Below, in pieces: positions 1-8,016 of a stretch of 20,263 nucleotides of DNA. The position numbers and the translations under genes were made by a program. The notes under the pieces were generated by a model, which saw only the letters and a program-made list of their open reading frames with translations, was not told the DNA's origin and made no database searches. The stretch is from NCBI GenBank assembly GCA_013334735.1, contig JAAXXA010000004.1:1-20263 (forward strand), given 5' to 3'. How positions within the stretch are numbered: position 1 is the first letter of the stretch; each line of letters starts with the position of its first letter. Origin of the DNA: Bacteroidota bacterium. GTDB lineage: Bacteria; Bacteroidota; Bacteroidia; Bacteroidales; CG2-30-32-10.

Positions 1-317
1 TTGCCAATTTCTTCAAGCCCTTTGCGAATGCAATATTCAGATATGTTACGCTGCTTTAATTCGTTTTTTATTTTTATTTTTCCCCATTTCAAAATATGGA
101 ATTTCCCGCTTGAAAAAGCCTTGGAAAAGCGCTCTTCGTTAATGAAATTTTCACCTATAAGAGTAGCAATCAAATCTTCAACTTCCTGAGAATGCAAACC
201 CCATTGGTAAAGTTTATTTCGAATATCCTGTTGACAGCGTTCCTGATAAGCGCAGTAATTTGCAGCTTTTTTTAACGCCTCACTTTTAGTGTAAACCTTG
301 CTGGGTTTATCTTCCAT
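1..317 (-). CDS. recX: RecX family regulatory protein (5' part, runs off the window)
   Basis: Reading the minus strand from the ATG at 317 gives 105 uninterrupted codons up to the window edge; the gene continues beyond it. RecX binds RecA filaments and modulates recombination and SOS activity in the cytoplasm; members are three-helix-repeat proteins of roughly 150-160 residues, so about one third is missing. Seen: CAYQERCQQDIRNKL at residues 22-36 (first helical repeat), NEERFSKAF at 60-68 and WGKIKIKNEL at 78-87, followed by RNISEYCIRKGL, all typical of Bacteroidota RecX. A TATATTTG element (342-349) lies 25 bp upstream, but I see no matching -33 element. Assignment is from motif recognition; function is inferred from the family. 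Confidence 0.88.
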   Translation of the reverse strand, partial: MEDKPSKVYTKSEALKKAANYCAYQERCQQDIRNKLYQWGLHSQEVEDLIATLIGENFINEERFSKAFSSGKFHILKWGKIKIKNELKQRNISEYCIRKGLEEIG

Positions 318-412
318 ATATACTGAATTTTAATAAATTTACAAATATATTTAGAAACTGTTTTGATTTTTTATAAAGATAAAAAAAAACAAATTTATGA
401 GGTAATACTGAG

Positions 413-482
413 ACGATTATACTGAAACGATAGTTGAAGTATAATCGTGTCGAAGTATACCGAATAGCCGCTCTTCGACACG
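413..482. repeat. Two overlapping inverted repeats in the recX-rng gap
   Basis: Positions 413-423 (ACGATTATACT) are the exact reverse complement of 438-448. Positions 446-455 (CGTGTCGAAG) are the exact reverse complement of 473-482. The right arm of the first overlaps the left arm of the second, so the two hairpins exclude each other. The sequences CGAAGTATA and ACTGA recur around them, resembling interspersed repeats common in Bacteroidota. Function unknown. Confidence 0.6.
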
Positions 483-582
483 TCCTAAAAGGTGGACGGC
501 TCTGAGTGACTTTTAAAGATTAGTAATAAACAAATACAATATGAAAATTCAAAACAGTTTCTTAGATTCAGTTATACTGAGC

Positions 583-613
583 GAATGAATTTGCATTTTT
601 TGCAAATTCATTC
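583..613 (-). repeat. 13-bp perfect hairpin downstream of rng
   Basis: GAATGAATTTGCA (583-595) and its exact reverse complement (601-613) flank a five-T loop. It lies 27 bp beyond the rng stop and could end or stabilise the rng mRNA, but no T run follows on the minus strand. It is bracketed by ACTGAGC and AGTCGAAGT, so it may instead be a member of an interspersed palindromic repeat family. The rest of the 318-639 gap shows no gene. Confidence 0.6.
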
Positions 614-639
614 AGTCGAAGTAACCTAAAAGATAAAAA

Positions 640-2187
640 TTACAGTTTGATTTCGTCGTTATCTTGGTTGAAAAAGTGATATTCTAAAAAATGATAAGAA
701 GACATTGGCACAATACGAATCCATTTTTTCATTTTCAAAAACCATTTTAATCGTATTGAAAAAATACCTTTGGTGAGATATGCGCAAATATATGGATTGG
801 CGCACATTTTTAAATATTTTTCGTTTTGTTGTAAAAGTAAGTATTTGATATTATTTTCAATATCATCTACTAAAACAATGCTTGCTTTAACTTCGCCGGT
901 TCCATCGCAAACAGGGCATTTCTCTATCGTTTCAATGTTCATTTCCGGTCTCACTCTCTGACGGGTTATTTGCACGAGACCGAATTTACTTGGAGGAAGT
1001 ACAGTGTGCTTAGCGCGATCATTTTTCATTTCCTCTTTAACGCGTTCATATAATATGCGTCTGTTTTGTCCAAAATGCAGATCAATAAAATCAATAACAA
1101 TAATTCCTCCCATATCTCTTAATCTAAGTTGTCGCGCTATTTCTGCTGCAGCTTCTATGTTTACGTCGAGAGCATTTTGTTCCTGATTGTTTTCTGAATT
1201 TGTTCTATGACCGCTATTGACATCAATAACATGTAGAGCTTCTGTGTGCTCAATAATCAGGTAAGCGCCGCCTTTAAATGAAACATTTTTACCAAAAGAT
1301 GTTTTGATTTGTTTTTCTATTCCAAAATGTTCAAAAAGAGGAATTTTGCCTTTGTATAATTTTACTATATCCTGTTGGTCGGGGGATATCGTACGAATAT
1401 ATGCTTTTATTTCATCAAACAGACGAGGATCGTTAACATGAATATTATTAAAGGATTCATTTAATAAATCTCTGATAATAGCAGATGTTCTGTTAAGCTC
1501 TCCCACAATTTTCTGTGGCGCTTTTGCAGTAGGCAGCATGGCTGTTAAGCTACTCCATTTCTTTTGTAATTCTTTTAAATCGGCATCAAGCTCGGCAACC
1601 ATTTTATTTTCGGCAACAGTACGGACTATAAGTCCGAAATTTTTTGGTTTGATACTTAGTGCCAGTCTTTTAAGCCTATTGCGTTCTTCGGGACTTTTGA
1701 TTTTTTGAGATATGGAAACCTTATCTGAAAAGGGAACAAGCACCATAAATCTTCCGGGCAACGAAAGATCTGCATTTACCCGTGGTCCTTTGGTTGAAAT
1801 AGGCTCTTTTGCAACCTGCACAAGTATTTGCTGGTTTACAGTAAGAATGTTTGAAATTTTTCCGGTTTTTTCAATATCTTTTTCGTTAGGAAAAGTTTCT
1901 ATTGATATAGATTGTTTACCGGAAGTTGAAAGTTTTATAAATTTGTTGAGAGATAGTATTTGAGTACCTAAGTCAAGATAATGCAGGAATGCATCTTTTT
2001 CATATCCTACATCAATAAATGCAGCATTTAAACCTGGAATTATTTTTTTTACTTTTCCTAAATATACATCGCCAACCGCGTAGCTTTTTCCGCTTTTATC
2101 CTTATTCAGCTCCACTAATCGCTTATCTTCAAGCAAAGCAATTACCACCTCAGACTGGTTAGTGTCTATTATTAATTCCTTATTCAC
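640..2187 (-). CDS. rng: Ribonuclease G (RNase E/G family endoribonuclease)
   Basis: RNase G cuts single-stranded AU-rich RNA and takes part in rRNA 5' maturation and mRNA turnover. From the GTG at 2187 the protein is 515 residues, normal for Bacteroidota. Seen: an S1-type RNA-binding domain near residues 35-75 (VGDVYLGKVKKIIPGLNAAF) with the 5'-sensor stretch STKGPRVNADLSLPGRF at about 131-147; the two metal-binding aspartates in IDVNSG (D322) and IVIDFID (D366); and the zinc-link CPVC at 424-427 followed by DGTG. An open frame continues upstream to an ATG at 2265, but that ATG lies inside an 18-bp inverted repeat and the extra 26 residues do not look like RNase G. The GTG directly before NKELIIDTNQ matches the family N-terminus. 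No exact TAnnTTTG promoter was found. Confidence 0.93.
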   Translation of the reverse strand: MNKELIIDTNQSEVVIALLEDKRLVELNKDKSGKSYAVGDVYLGKVKKIIPGLNAAFIDVGYEKDAFLHYLDLGTQILSLNKFIKLSTSGKQSISIETFPNEKDIEKTGKISNILTVNQQILVQVAKEPISTKGPRVNADLSLPGRFMVLVPFSDKVSISQKIKSPEERNRLKRLALSIKPKNFGLIVRTVAENKMVAELDADLKELQKKWSSLTAMLPTAKAPQKIVGELNRTSAIIRDLLNESFNNIHVNDPRLFDEIKAYIRTISPDQQDIVKLYKGKIPLFEHFGIEKQIKTSFGKNVSFKGGAYLIIEHTEALHVIDVNSGHRTNSENNQEQNALDVNIEAAAEIARQLRLRDMGGIIVIDFIDLHFGQNRRILYERVKEEMKNDRAKHTVLPPSKFGLVQITRQRVRPEMNIETIEKCPVCDGTGEVKASIVLVDDIENNIKYLLLQQNEKYLKMCANPYICAYLTKGIFSIRLKWFLKMKKWIRIVPMSSYHFLEYHFFNQDNDEIKL

Positions 2188-2253
2188 AATGAATTTCTTA
2201 AATTTATAGAAAATCTTCTTTCGAAAATATGATCGAAATACCGATAAAAAATA

Positions 2254-2291
2254 TAACACTAACACATTTTTATAAAAATGTGTTAGTGTTA
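2254..2291 (-). terminator. Probable rho-independent terminator between the small basic protein gene and rng
   Basis: The 18-nt arm at 2254-2271 is the exact reverse complement of 2274-2291, with a two-base centre. On the minus strand the stem is followed by a T-rich stretch (TATTTTTTATC), the arrangement of an intrinsic terminator for the HU/small-protein transcript. The stem is AT-rich, and its 5' side begins 44 bp after the small gene's stop. It also argues against the upstream rng start at 2265, which falls inside it. Confidence 0.65.
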
Positions 2292-2335
2292 ATTAAATGG
2301 AAAACAGGATGAACGTAAAAATGATAAGAAAAAAT

Positions 2336-2425
2336 TTATTTTTTCTTATGCCTGTTTTTTCTGAGGCGTTTTTTACGTTTGTGGGTTGCCATTTTGTGCC
2401 TTTTTCTTTTTTTTCCGCTTGGCAT
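2336..2425 (-). CDS. Small basic AURKAIP1/COX24-domain protein (ribosome-associated type)
   Basis: A 29-codon gene (ATG at 2425, TAA ending at 2336) encoding a very basic peptide beginning MPSGKKRKRHKMATHKRK and ending NRHKKK. The pattern KRKRHKMATHKRKKRLRKNR is the hallmark of the AURKAIP1/COX24 C-terminal family. Mitochondrial members are small-subunit ribosomal proteins (mS38), and a related short bacterial protein (bS22) is known from mycobacterial ribosomes, so binding to 16S rRNA is likely by family, not shown here. It lies between the HU gene (41 bp away) and rng and is probably co-transcribed with the HU gene. No Shine-Dalgarno sequence precedes it, as usual in this phylum. Lysine and arginine codons dominate, so composition alone would hide it from gene finders. 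Confidence 0.85.
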   Translation of the reverse strand: MPSGKKRKRHKMATHKRKKRLRKNRHKKK

Positions 2426-2466
2426 ACAAAATAATTTAGTTGATTAATATATATTGAATAATAATG

Positions 2467-2751
2467 TTATTTAACGTTTTTCTTTACTTCGTTAACAAAA
2501 GTTTTGGCAGGTTTGAATGAAGGAATTTTATGCGCAGGAATTATTATAGTTGTATTTTTTGAAATATTTCTTCCTGTTTTTTCGGCTCTTTTCTTAACTA
2601 TAAAACTTCCGAAACCTCTTAAATATACGTTTTCGTCTTTTGTTAATGAATTTTTTACTTCATCCATGAATGATTCAACCACTGCATGTACTGCAATTTT
2701 TTCTACACCAGTTTTTGTAGCAACCGATGCTACGATTTCTGCTTTTGTCAT
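2467..2751 (-). CDS. HU/IHF family nucleoid DNA-binding protein
   Basis: Ninety-four residues, the usual HU length. HU binds and bends DNA as a dimer and compacts the nucleoid. Seen: N-terminal helices MTKAEIVASVATKTG, the beta-arm entry VYLRGFGSFIVKKR at about 42-55, and arm/C-terminal residues GRNISKNT, IIIPAHKIPSFKPAKTF. The proline that intercalates at the tip of the arm in many HU proteins (RNP) is replaced by isoleucine (RNIS), which is normal in Bacteroidota HU. It starts the transcript that continues into the small basic protein; a promoter-like element lies 48 bp upstream of the ATG. HU next to rng is a familiar order in this phylum. Confidence 0.93.
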   Translation of the reverse strand: MTKAEIVASVATKTGVEKIAVHAVVESFMDEVKNSLTKDENVYLRGFGSFIVKKRAEKTGRNISKNTTIIIPAHKIPSFKPAKTFVNEVKKNVK

Positions 2752-2798
2752 AATTTTAATATTTTAATTTATTTCTAATTTTAATTTGTATTGGGGTG

Positions 2799-2832
2799 CA
2801 AAGATATGTTTTTTTTTATTCGATAATACAAA
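2799..2832 (-). promoter_or_regulatory. Putative Bacteroidota-type promoter for the HU gene
   Basis: On the minus strand TTTG (2832-2829), 22 bp, then TATCTTTG (2806-2799), matching the phylum consensus (-33 TTTG, -7 TAnnTTTG) with a slightly long spacer. The rest of the gap to 3001 is AT-rich and shows no gene apart from an inverted repeat at 2958-3009. Confidence 0.6.
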
Positions 2833-2957
2833 AAAAATATTTTTTTTACTTATAAATCTCTCAATATAAATTTGTTTTACTTTATATATCATAAAAAAAT
2901 ATTTTAAATTTTATTAAAACTTAAAATATTTTTGAATTTAGTTTCTTGATTCGGGGC

Positions 2958-3009
2958 ATCCATAGTTTTCTGAAATTCAATATAAAAATTTGTTTGTAAA
3001 ACTATGGAT
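2958..3009. repeat. 12-bp perfect inverted repeat spanning the stop of the neighbouring gene
   Basis: ATCCATAGTTTT (2958-2969) is the exact reverse complement of 2998-3009, with 28 bases between. The right arm contains the last codons and TAG stop of the minus-strand gene ending at 3002, so its mRNA could close into a hairpin immediately after translation ends. No T run follows. It may protect the 3' end or be a weak terminator. Confidence 0.5.
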
Positions 3010-4750
3010 TAGCAGGCGCTATTGAGATCATTTTGTGGCAAACATAGTCATTAGGGGTTCCAATTGTTTGAAGGGAAGTTGAACCTGCAGGAGTTATTGC
3101 ACCATTGCTATGAAACATTCGTATATTCATTGATTCTAAATTAAGGTAAGTTGTTCCTGTTCCGCCAGTTCCGCCAGAGTTAGCATAATGACATAATAAA
3201 ATTGTCCAGCAATTATTAGCAATTGTTGTTAGGGTTGTTGTGTATGTACCATTGCTACTTGGTCCTTGCTCTGTGCTGGCATCTGGTTGTCCACTTTGTT
3301 TAACTCCGGTATAAGAAACCGCTGTGGCGCCGACATAAGAACCATTATGTGTAAGAACAATATCATGAGTTCCTGTAGCAGGAGCAATTAAATAAAACAA
3401 TTGGATTTTATCATAGTACAGCGTTGAACCAACAAGCGGACTTCCAATTTGTGTCATTGCCACACCATTATAAGTTAAACTAGTTACAGCCGTTCCATTA
3501 CCCCTTACTTCTGTGCCAACAATTAGAATTAAATTACTACCGGTGCAAGTATGAGACCATGTTTTGGAACTTTCTGGTCCTGCAACTGCGGATGATGTTG
3601 CATCCAAAGCAATCGGCTGATTAACCGTAATAGGATAATCGGCAGATACAACACCATTTCCACATGCATTGGTTCCCGTTACTGTAAGGTCACCAGAAGT
3701 AGCTGTTACTGAAAAATTTATTGTAATTGCGTTGGTTGTACCTGATATAGTAACTCCGGCACCCGAATATGCCCAAGTATAGCTCGTAGCATTGGTTATT
3801 GCAGGTATAGAATAAGAAACATTGTTTTGACCTGTGTTAACAGTATTTGTTCCGGTTATTGTTCCGGCTGCAGCGGGTAATGGGTTTACCGTTATAGAAA
3901 AAGCCGATGAAGCTGTGCCGTTACAAATTGAATTAGTGCCATAAACAGTAATATTGCCTGATGAAGCGCTTGCGGAAAAATTTACATTAATGGAGTTGGT
4001 ATTGCTTCCCGAAGCAATGGATGCCCCTGTTGGAAGCGTCCATGTGTAACCTGTTGCATTTGATATTGCAGTTACAGAATAAGCAACATTGTTTTGCCCC
4101 TGACAAACGGTATTTGTTCCTGTGATTATTCCTGCTGCCCCGGGTGTAAGATTATTTGTAACCGATAAACAGGAAGATGAACTGCTGCCGCAGCTATTAC
4201 TTGCAGAAACGCAAAGATTACCTGAATTTGTTCCAAAAGTTACTGCAATTCCTGAGCTTCCCTGACCTGAAGAAACTGATGATCCTTCGGGAACAATCCA
4301 TGTATAAGAAGTAGCTCCGCTTACTGCTGAAACAGTGTAATTTACACCCAACTGTCCACTACACACATTCGTGCTTCCTGTTATAGAACCAGGAGTTGCC
4401 GGTACTAAACCTCCTAAAGAATTAAGAGGCATCCATGCCGAACCGGTGAAATAATTAAGATTGTGGCACTCTAAATTATATATTATCAAACCCTCGGCAG
4501 GCAAGTTAATAGCATCTCTCTGCGCTGTGGTCATACGTGTGAGTAATAATCCCTTTGTGGTGCTGCTTAAATCAAGAATTGCGGAATTAGCGGCAGAGTC
4601 ACCAGTAACATTTATGGCGATACCCTGTGAAAAAGAGTTAAAAGTTAAGAGTGAAAAGTGAAAAATAAAAAATATGTATAAAGTATATTTCAACCATACC
4701 GGTATACTCGTAAGTAGGTTAAGTGTTAATGCAGATTCGTTTTTTTTCAT
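3002..4750 (-). CDS. Secreted modular surface protein: shared head, three PKD-like domains, beta-rich tip
   Basis: 582 residues. Residues 1-42 form a signal peptide with hydrophobic core YIFFIFHFSLLTF and predicted cleavage after FSQ. Residues 43-114 are the head shared by the cluster (AINVTGDSAANSAILDLSST, RMTTAQRD, then FTGSAWMPLN). Three PKD/Ig-like modules follow at about 118-200, 203-292 and 294-379, with SYTW or GYTW near the middle of each; the third has lost the cysteine of NTVCQGQ (NTVNTGQ). The final 200 residues are a beta-rich domain (LILIVGTEVRGNG, LTYNGVAMTQIG, HDIVLTHNG, AVSYTGVKQ) seen in many environmental surface proteins; I assign no function. No type IX C-terminal domain or lipobox. 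It has its own promoter and is 142 bp downstream of the next cluster gene. Likely role: cell-surface or extracellular binding (inference). Codons 2-4 contain an A8 run. Confidence 0.85.
   Translation of the reverse strand: MKKNESALTLNLLTSIPVWLKYTLYIFFIFHFSLLTFNSFSQGIAINVTGDSAANSAILDLSSTTKGLLLTRMTTAQRDAINLPAEGLIIYNLECHNLNYFTGSAWMPLNSLGGLVPATPGSITGSTNVCSGQLGVNYTVSAVSGATSYTWIVPEGSSVSSGQGSSGIAVTFGTNSGNLCVSASNSCGSSSSSCLSVTNNLTPGAAGIITGTNTVCQGQNNVAYSVTAISNATGYTWTLPTGASIASGSNTNSINVNFSASASSGNITVYGTNSICNGTASSAFSITVNPLPAAAGTITGTNTVNTGQNNVSYSIPAITNATSYTWAYSGAGVTISGTTNAITINFSVTATSGDLTVTGTNACGNGVVSADYPITVNQPIALDATSSAVAGPESSKTWSHTCTGSNLILIVGTEVRGNGTAVTSLTYNGVAMTQIGSPLVGSTLYYDKIQLFYLIAPATGTHDIVLTHNGSYVGATAVSYTGVKQSGQPDASTEQGPSSNGTYTTTLTTIANNCWTILLCHYANSGGTGGTGTTYLNLESMNIRMFHSNGAITPAGSTSLQTIGTPNDYVCHKMISIAPANP
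4632..4666 (-). repeat. Heptanucleotide array encoding a signal-peptide core (gene 3002-4750)
   Basis: Five consecutive 7-nt units on the minus strand, of types ATTTTTC, ACTTTTC, ACTCTTA, ACTTTTA and ACTCTTT, encode the hydrophobic core FHFSLLTFN and end at the codons for the FSQ cleavage site. Same length and position as in four other cluster genes. Confidence 0.75.
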
Positions 4751-4775
4751 GGTTTTAATTCTGTTATTATTATGA

Positions 4776-4806
4776 CAAAGATATTAATAATTTTCTAAAA
4801 ATCAAA
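4776..4806 (-). promoter_or_regulatory. Putative promoter for the surface protein gene 3002-4750
   Basis: On the minus strand TTTG (4806-4803), exactly 19 bp, then TATCTTTG (4783-4776): a full match to the Bacteroidota consensus. The -7 element ends 25 bp before the ATG, leaving a short leader. It indicates that this gene can be transcribed apart from the one upstream. Confidence 0.7.
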
Positions 4807-4892
4807 TATTTACTTTGAGAGTACACCTATAATAATGATTATAAATATATTGAATCTGAACTTAATGGATTACTACAAATTGTAAATGGTTT

Positions 4893-7748
4893 TTATCTTG
4901 TATAAGAACAATACTCAATTCTAAAAGTAGAGCTTGTTGCTACATTGGCGTTAGATATTACATGAGTAATTTGAACATTGTCGGCAGTTGGCATATTTGT
5001 ACTTAAATTAGTTGCCGATGACCAAGGACCATCATTTAATCTCCAATAATAATCCACACTGGTTTCTCCATTTTTTTTGAGGCATATTGTAAATTCATCA
5101 TTATTAGTAAGCGCAGTTAAAGGAGCAGAGGCAGTTTCAGCAGTACCATTGGCTTGAGTTGCATATAAATATGCTGTTCCGGAAGAAGCTCTTACTACCT
5201 TAAACCCTATATGCTTACTTGTGTATGTTATTCCGCTACCCGATGCAGTGATATAATTAAACCCAAAAAAAGCCTGCACATCCGTTCCAAAATAATTTAC
5301 TAAAATTTGCGCAGAATAAGTTGGAGAAAGGGCATAAACCGAAGCTGCATAAGCGGTATTTATCGACGACCTGACATAACTTCCCTGAGTGCTGCTAGTA
5401 TATAATGTTAAACCATCCGAACCATAGGTAGCTGTTGCATTTGTTGAGTTTTGAGTATTAAATCTACCTGCGGATTCAAATAGTGTACTTAAAGTGATTG
5501 AAGGAGTGAAACTACTACCTCCCGTAGCCGGTGCAGACAGAACGCCATTTGCGTCAGCAACTACGGGGCGAGAACCGGTACCTGCCAATGCGCTGTTTCG
5601 GATATTGCCGCCCTGCACATCTAATAAATCGTTTGGACTAGTTGTTCCGATGCCGACTTTGCCAAAAGATGTTATACGCATTGCCTCAGTCAAACCGCTT
5701 CCATTTGGTCTTATTACGAAAGCAAGTGCGCCTGCGTAATTCCCGTCTGTTGCATTTTCTTTAAATCCTTTAATTGAAGCCAAATTTTCACTCCAATCAG
5801 TTGAAGAATAATAACCTCCAAAATTTATTCCCCCACCAACTCCAGCTGCCATTGGAGTATTATCTCGGATTGTTAGTAATGTCCTCCCGTCTCCAGATAC
5901 TCTGGCGACACCTGATATATGCACTTTATCAGTGGGAGTAGAGGTCCCGATGCCTACATTACCGGATGAAATCACCAAAGGAACACTTACAGGACCGTCA
6001 GCGAAGAGCATCTTGGTGCCGTCTGTTCTGAATACCATGTCACCGGCGGAAGATCCGCTAGCCCACTGATTGAGACCAGCCGATATGGCTATCGTTCCTT
6101 CCTCTGCAGTTCGACCTAATCTGAATGCTGACCATACGCCGGAACCACCGCTCAACAGGCGACTGGTGACGACTGAACCTGCACCGTTAATATCCATTTT
6201 CGACGCAGGCGTTGTTGTACCAATGCCTACATCGCCGTTATCTAAAATATTAATAGCTTGATTACTAGAATAAGTGCCAAGCGATAGACTACTGTTACCT
6301 GAATTTCCACCTGTTCTGATATAATAACCTGTTATCGCGGAGCCATTGGATATATACCCCAAAGCTAAGCCCGGACCTCCATTGTCGTCAGTCTTACCTA
6401 ACCAAATCAACCCGTGTTGCCCTGAATTAAATCCTTGATTGTTTACTAAAACAAAAGGCATATCAGGAGTAGATGTACCAATACCAACACTGCCTGAGTT
6501 ATAATAAATATTGCTCCCAGATTGCCCCCATAAAGTACCTGAGTATGTGATACCGCCACTATTTAGCACACGCCACGTACTTGTTTCTGCGTCATAATAT
6601 TTGAGACCGTCAGGGCTCAGAGAAGCATCATATACAATAGCTCCCCCATAAGCAGCGCTACCTGAACCAATAATGATAGGACCATTAACATCTAATTTTG
6701 CGCGTGGACTTGTAGTCCCAATGCCAACGTTGCCGCTTGAATTGATACGTGCGACTTCCGCGCCGTTTGTCGCTATAATAAACGGTGCATCTGTGTTGGT
6801 GCCAATGGTGAGTCCGCCGAGTGCACCATACCCACCACCCTTTTCTCCAAGGATAAATATGCCATATTGGGTCACTCCTGCTGCGGCGGCGGCAAGGTTG
6901 TAACCGATTGAAAGCCTGTGATAGTTGGTCTCGTCGCCGTTTCGAATCACTACATCACGGTTAAAGGTAGAACCAGCAATATCCTGTACGTTTAATTTGT
7001 AGCCAGGACTCGCCGTCCCGATGCCTACGTTGCCGTTATTTAATATAGACATCATAGTTCTATCAACCCCACCGAATGAATATCCATTGTATTCAGGTTG
7101 ATTGCCGTAAAAGTTCAAAAAACCTGTCGAATTGTTTCTCCCAATATCGTAGGTATATGCCGCTCCCGCCGCACCGTTTCCTATCCTTAGTTGATAGTTA
7201 TTAGCTCCGCCGCTTACTTCGAATGTTTGCACAGGAGTTGTCGTACCTATGCCGACTTTACCATTAGCCATAATCCGCATTTTTTCAGCGCCGCAGGTTT
7301 TAATAACCAAAGGTTTATTATCTGTTGTTCCTATAAAATTAACTGTTGAATCTGTTCCTGCGTTTCCGTTTGTTAACCAGCCGTTGCTACCGCTCACGTC
7401 AGCTACAAGCTTTACCCATTTATCAGGGGTTGCGGTAGTATCCCAGTAATAATATCCCGGTGAAACTCCGTTAACTCCGCTTACAGTTGCGCTATCATAT
7501 ACTAACAAACTGTTAACAGGATTAGTTACAGGTGAAGCGGAAGTTACGCTTATAAGGGCTACTCTTGGTATCCGCATTCCCTGATTAGTAGCGCTTATAT
7601 CTAGCATTGCCGAATTATTTGCGGCGGCGCCGGTAGCGTTGATTGCTGCACCTTGTGAAAAAGAGTGGAAAGATAACAGTGAAAAGTGAAAAGTGAGCAA
7701 AACATATACAATGCTACTTATGCTTAGAAATATTCTTTTTATTACCAT
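4893..7748 (-). CDS. Secreted fibre-like protein with seven VGIGTxxP repeats
   Basis: 951 residues from the ATG at 7748. An in-frame ATG at 7772 would add eight residues, but the 7748 start gives MVIKRIFL, aligned with MATKKIFL and MTTKKIFL of paralogues. Signal peptide 1-32 (cleavage after FSQ), shared head about 33-120 (AINATGAAANNSAMLDISATNQG), then seven copies of (N/K/D/S)VGIGTxxP, at about residues 165, 241, 341, 421, 506, 598 and 698, each usually followed by a KLDV-like strand. This motif is common in phage-tail-fibre-like and Bacteroidota surface proteins and is thought to form trimeric beta-structured shafts; the 76-100 residue spacing suggests a chain of similar segments. The last ~200 residues are a beta-rich globular tip ending RIEYCSYTR. 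No S74 self-cleaving chaperone motif was seen. Trimeric fibre or adhesin is an inference. Confidence 0.82.
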   Translation of the reverse strand: MVIKRIFLSISSIVYVLLTFHFSLLSFHSFSQGAAINATGAAANNSAMLDISATNQGMRIPRVALISVTSASPVTNPVNSLLVYDSATVSGVNGVSPGYYYWDTTATPDKWVKLVADVSGSNGWLTNGNAGTDSTVNFIGTTDNKPLVIKTCGAEKMRIMANGKVGIGTTTPVQTFEVSGGANNYQLRIGNGAAGAAYTYDIGRNNSTGFLNFYGNQPEYNGYSFGGVDRTMMSILNNGNVGIGTASPGYKLNVQDIAGSTFNRDVVIRNGDETNYHRLSIGYNLAAAAAGVTQYGIFILGEKGGGYGALGGLTIGTNTDAPFIIATNGAEVARINSSGNVGIGTTSPRAKLDVNGPIIIGSGSAAYGGAIVYDASLSPDGLKYYDAETSTWRVLNSGGITYSGTLWGQSGSNIYYNSGSVGIGTSTPDMPFVLVNNQGFNSGQHGLIWLGKTDDNGGPGLALGYISNGSAITGYYIRTGGNSGNSSLSLGTYSSNQAINILDNGDVGIGTTTPASKMDINGAGSVVTSRLLSGGSGVWSAFRLGRTAEEGTIAISAGLNQWASGSSAGDMVFRTDGTKMLFADGPVSVPLVISSGNVGIGTSTPTDKVHISGVARVSGDGRTLLTIRDNTPMAAGVGGGINFGGYYSSTDWSENLASIKGFKENATDGNYAGALAFVIRPNGSGLTEAMRITSFGKVGIGTTSPNDLLDVQGGNIRNSALAGTGSRPVVADANGVLSAPATGGSSFTPSITLSTLFESAGRFNTQNSTNATATYGSDGLTLYTSSTQGSYVRSSINTAYAASVYALSPTYSAQILVNYFGTDVQAFFGFNYITASGSGITYTSKHIGFKVVRASSGTAYLYATQANGTAETASAPLTALTNNDEFTICLKKNGETSVDYYWRLNDGPWSSATNLSTNMPTADNVQITHVISNANVATSSTFRIEYCSYTR
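7660..7694 (-). repeat. Heptanucleotide array encoding a signal-peptide core (gene 4893-7748)
   Basis: Five 7-nt units on the minus strand: ACTTTTC twice, then ACTGTTA, TCTTTCC and ACTCTTT. They encode TFHFSLLSFHSF and abut the FSQ cleavage codons. Confidence 0.78.
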
Positions 7749-7808
7749 GGCAGTTGAAAATTTAATTAACACATATTTTTATTATGATTATTAATCAATT
7801 ATTAACTG

Positions 7809-7837
7809 CAAATTTAATATATTTTAGTATAAATAAA
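7809..7837 (-). promoter_or_regulatory. Putative promoter for the VGIGT-repeat protein gene
   Basis: TAAATTTG on the minus strand (7816-7809) with TTTA at the -33 place (7837-7834), 17 bp apart. The surrounding sequence (TTTATACTAAA in the spacer region, GCAGTTAATA after the -7 element) closely matches the promoters of the genes starting at 16593 and 18887, which have TTTG in place of TTTA. The remainder of 7838-8016 holds only a weak inverted repeat (AATGATTAT, 7886-7894 and 7910-7918). Confidence 0.55.
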
Positions 7838-8016
7838 AATATTATTTCTTTAAGAATAAATGCAATATAAATGAATATTGAGACTAATGATTATTAATAC
7901 AGATTGATTATAATCATTCATAATTAATGCATTAACTGTTTGTTATTTACATTACAAAAGAGAGGAATATCCGGCTAACGATCACCGTTGTTGATCAGTC
8001 AATAATTTCCATTGTT

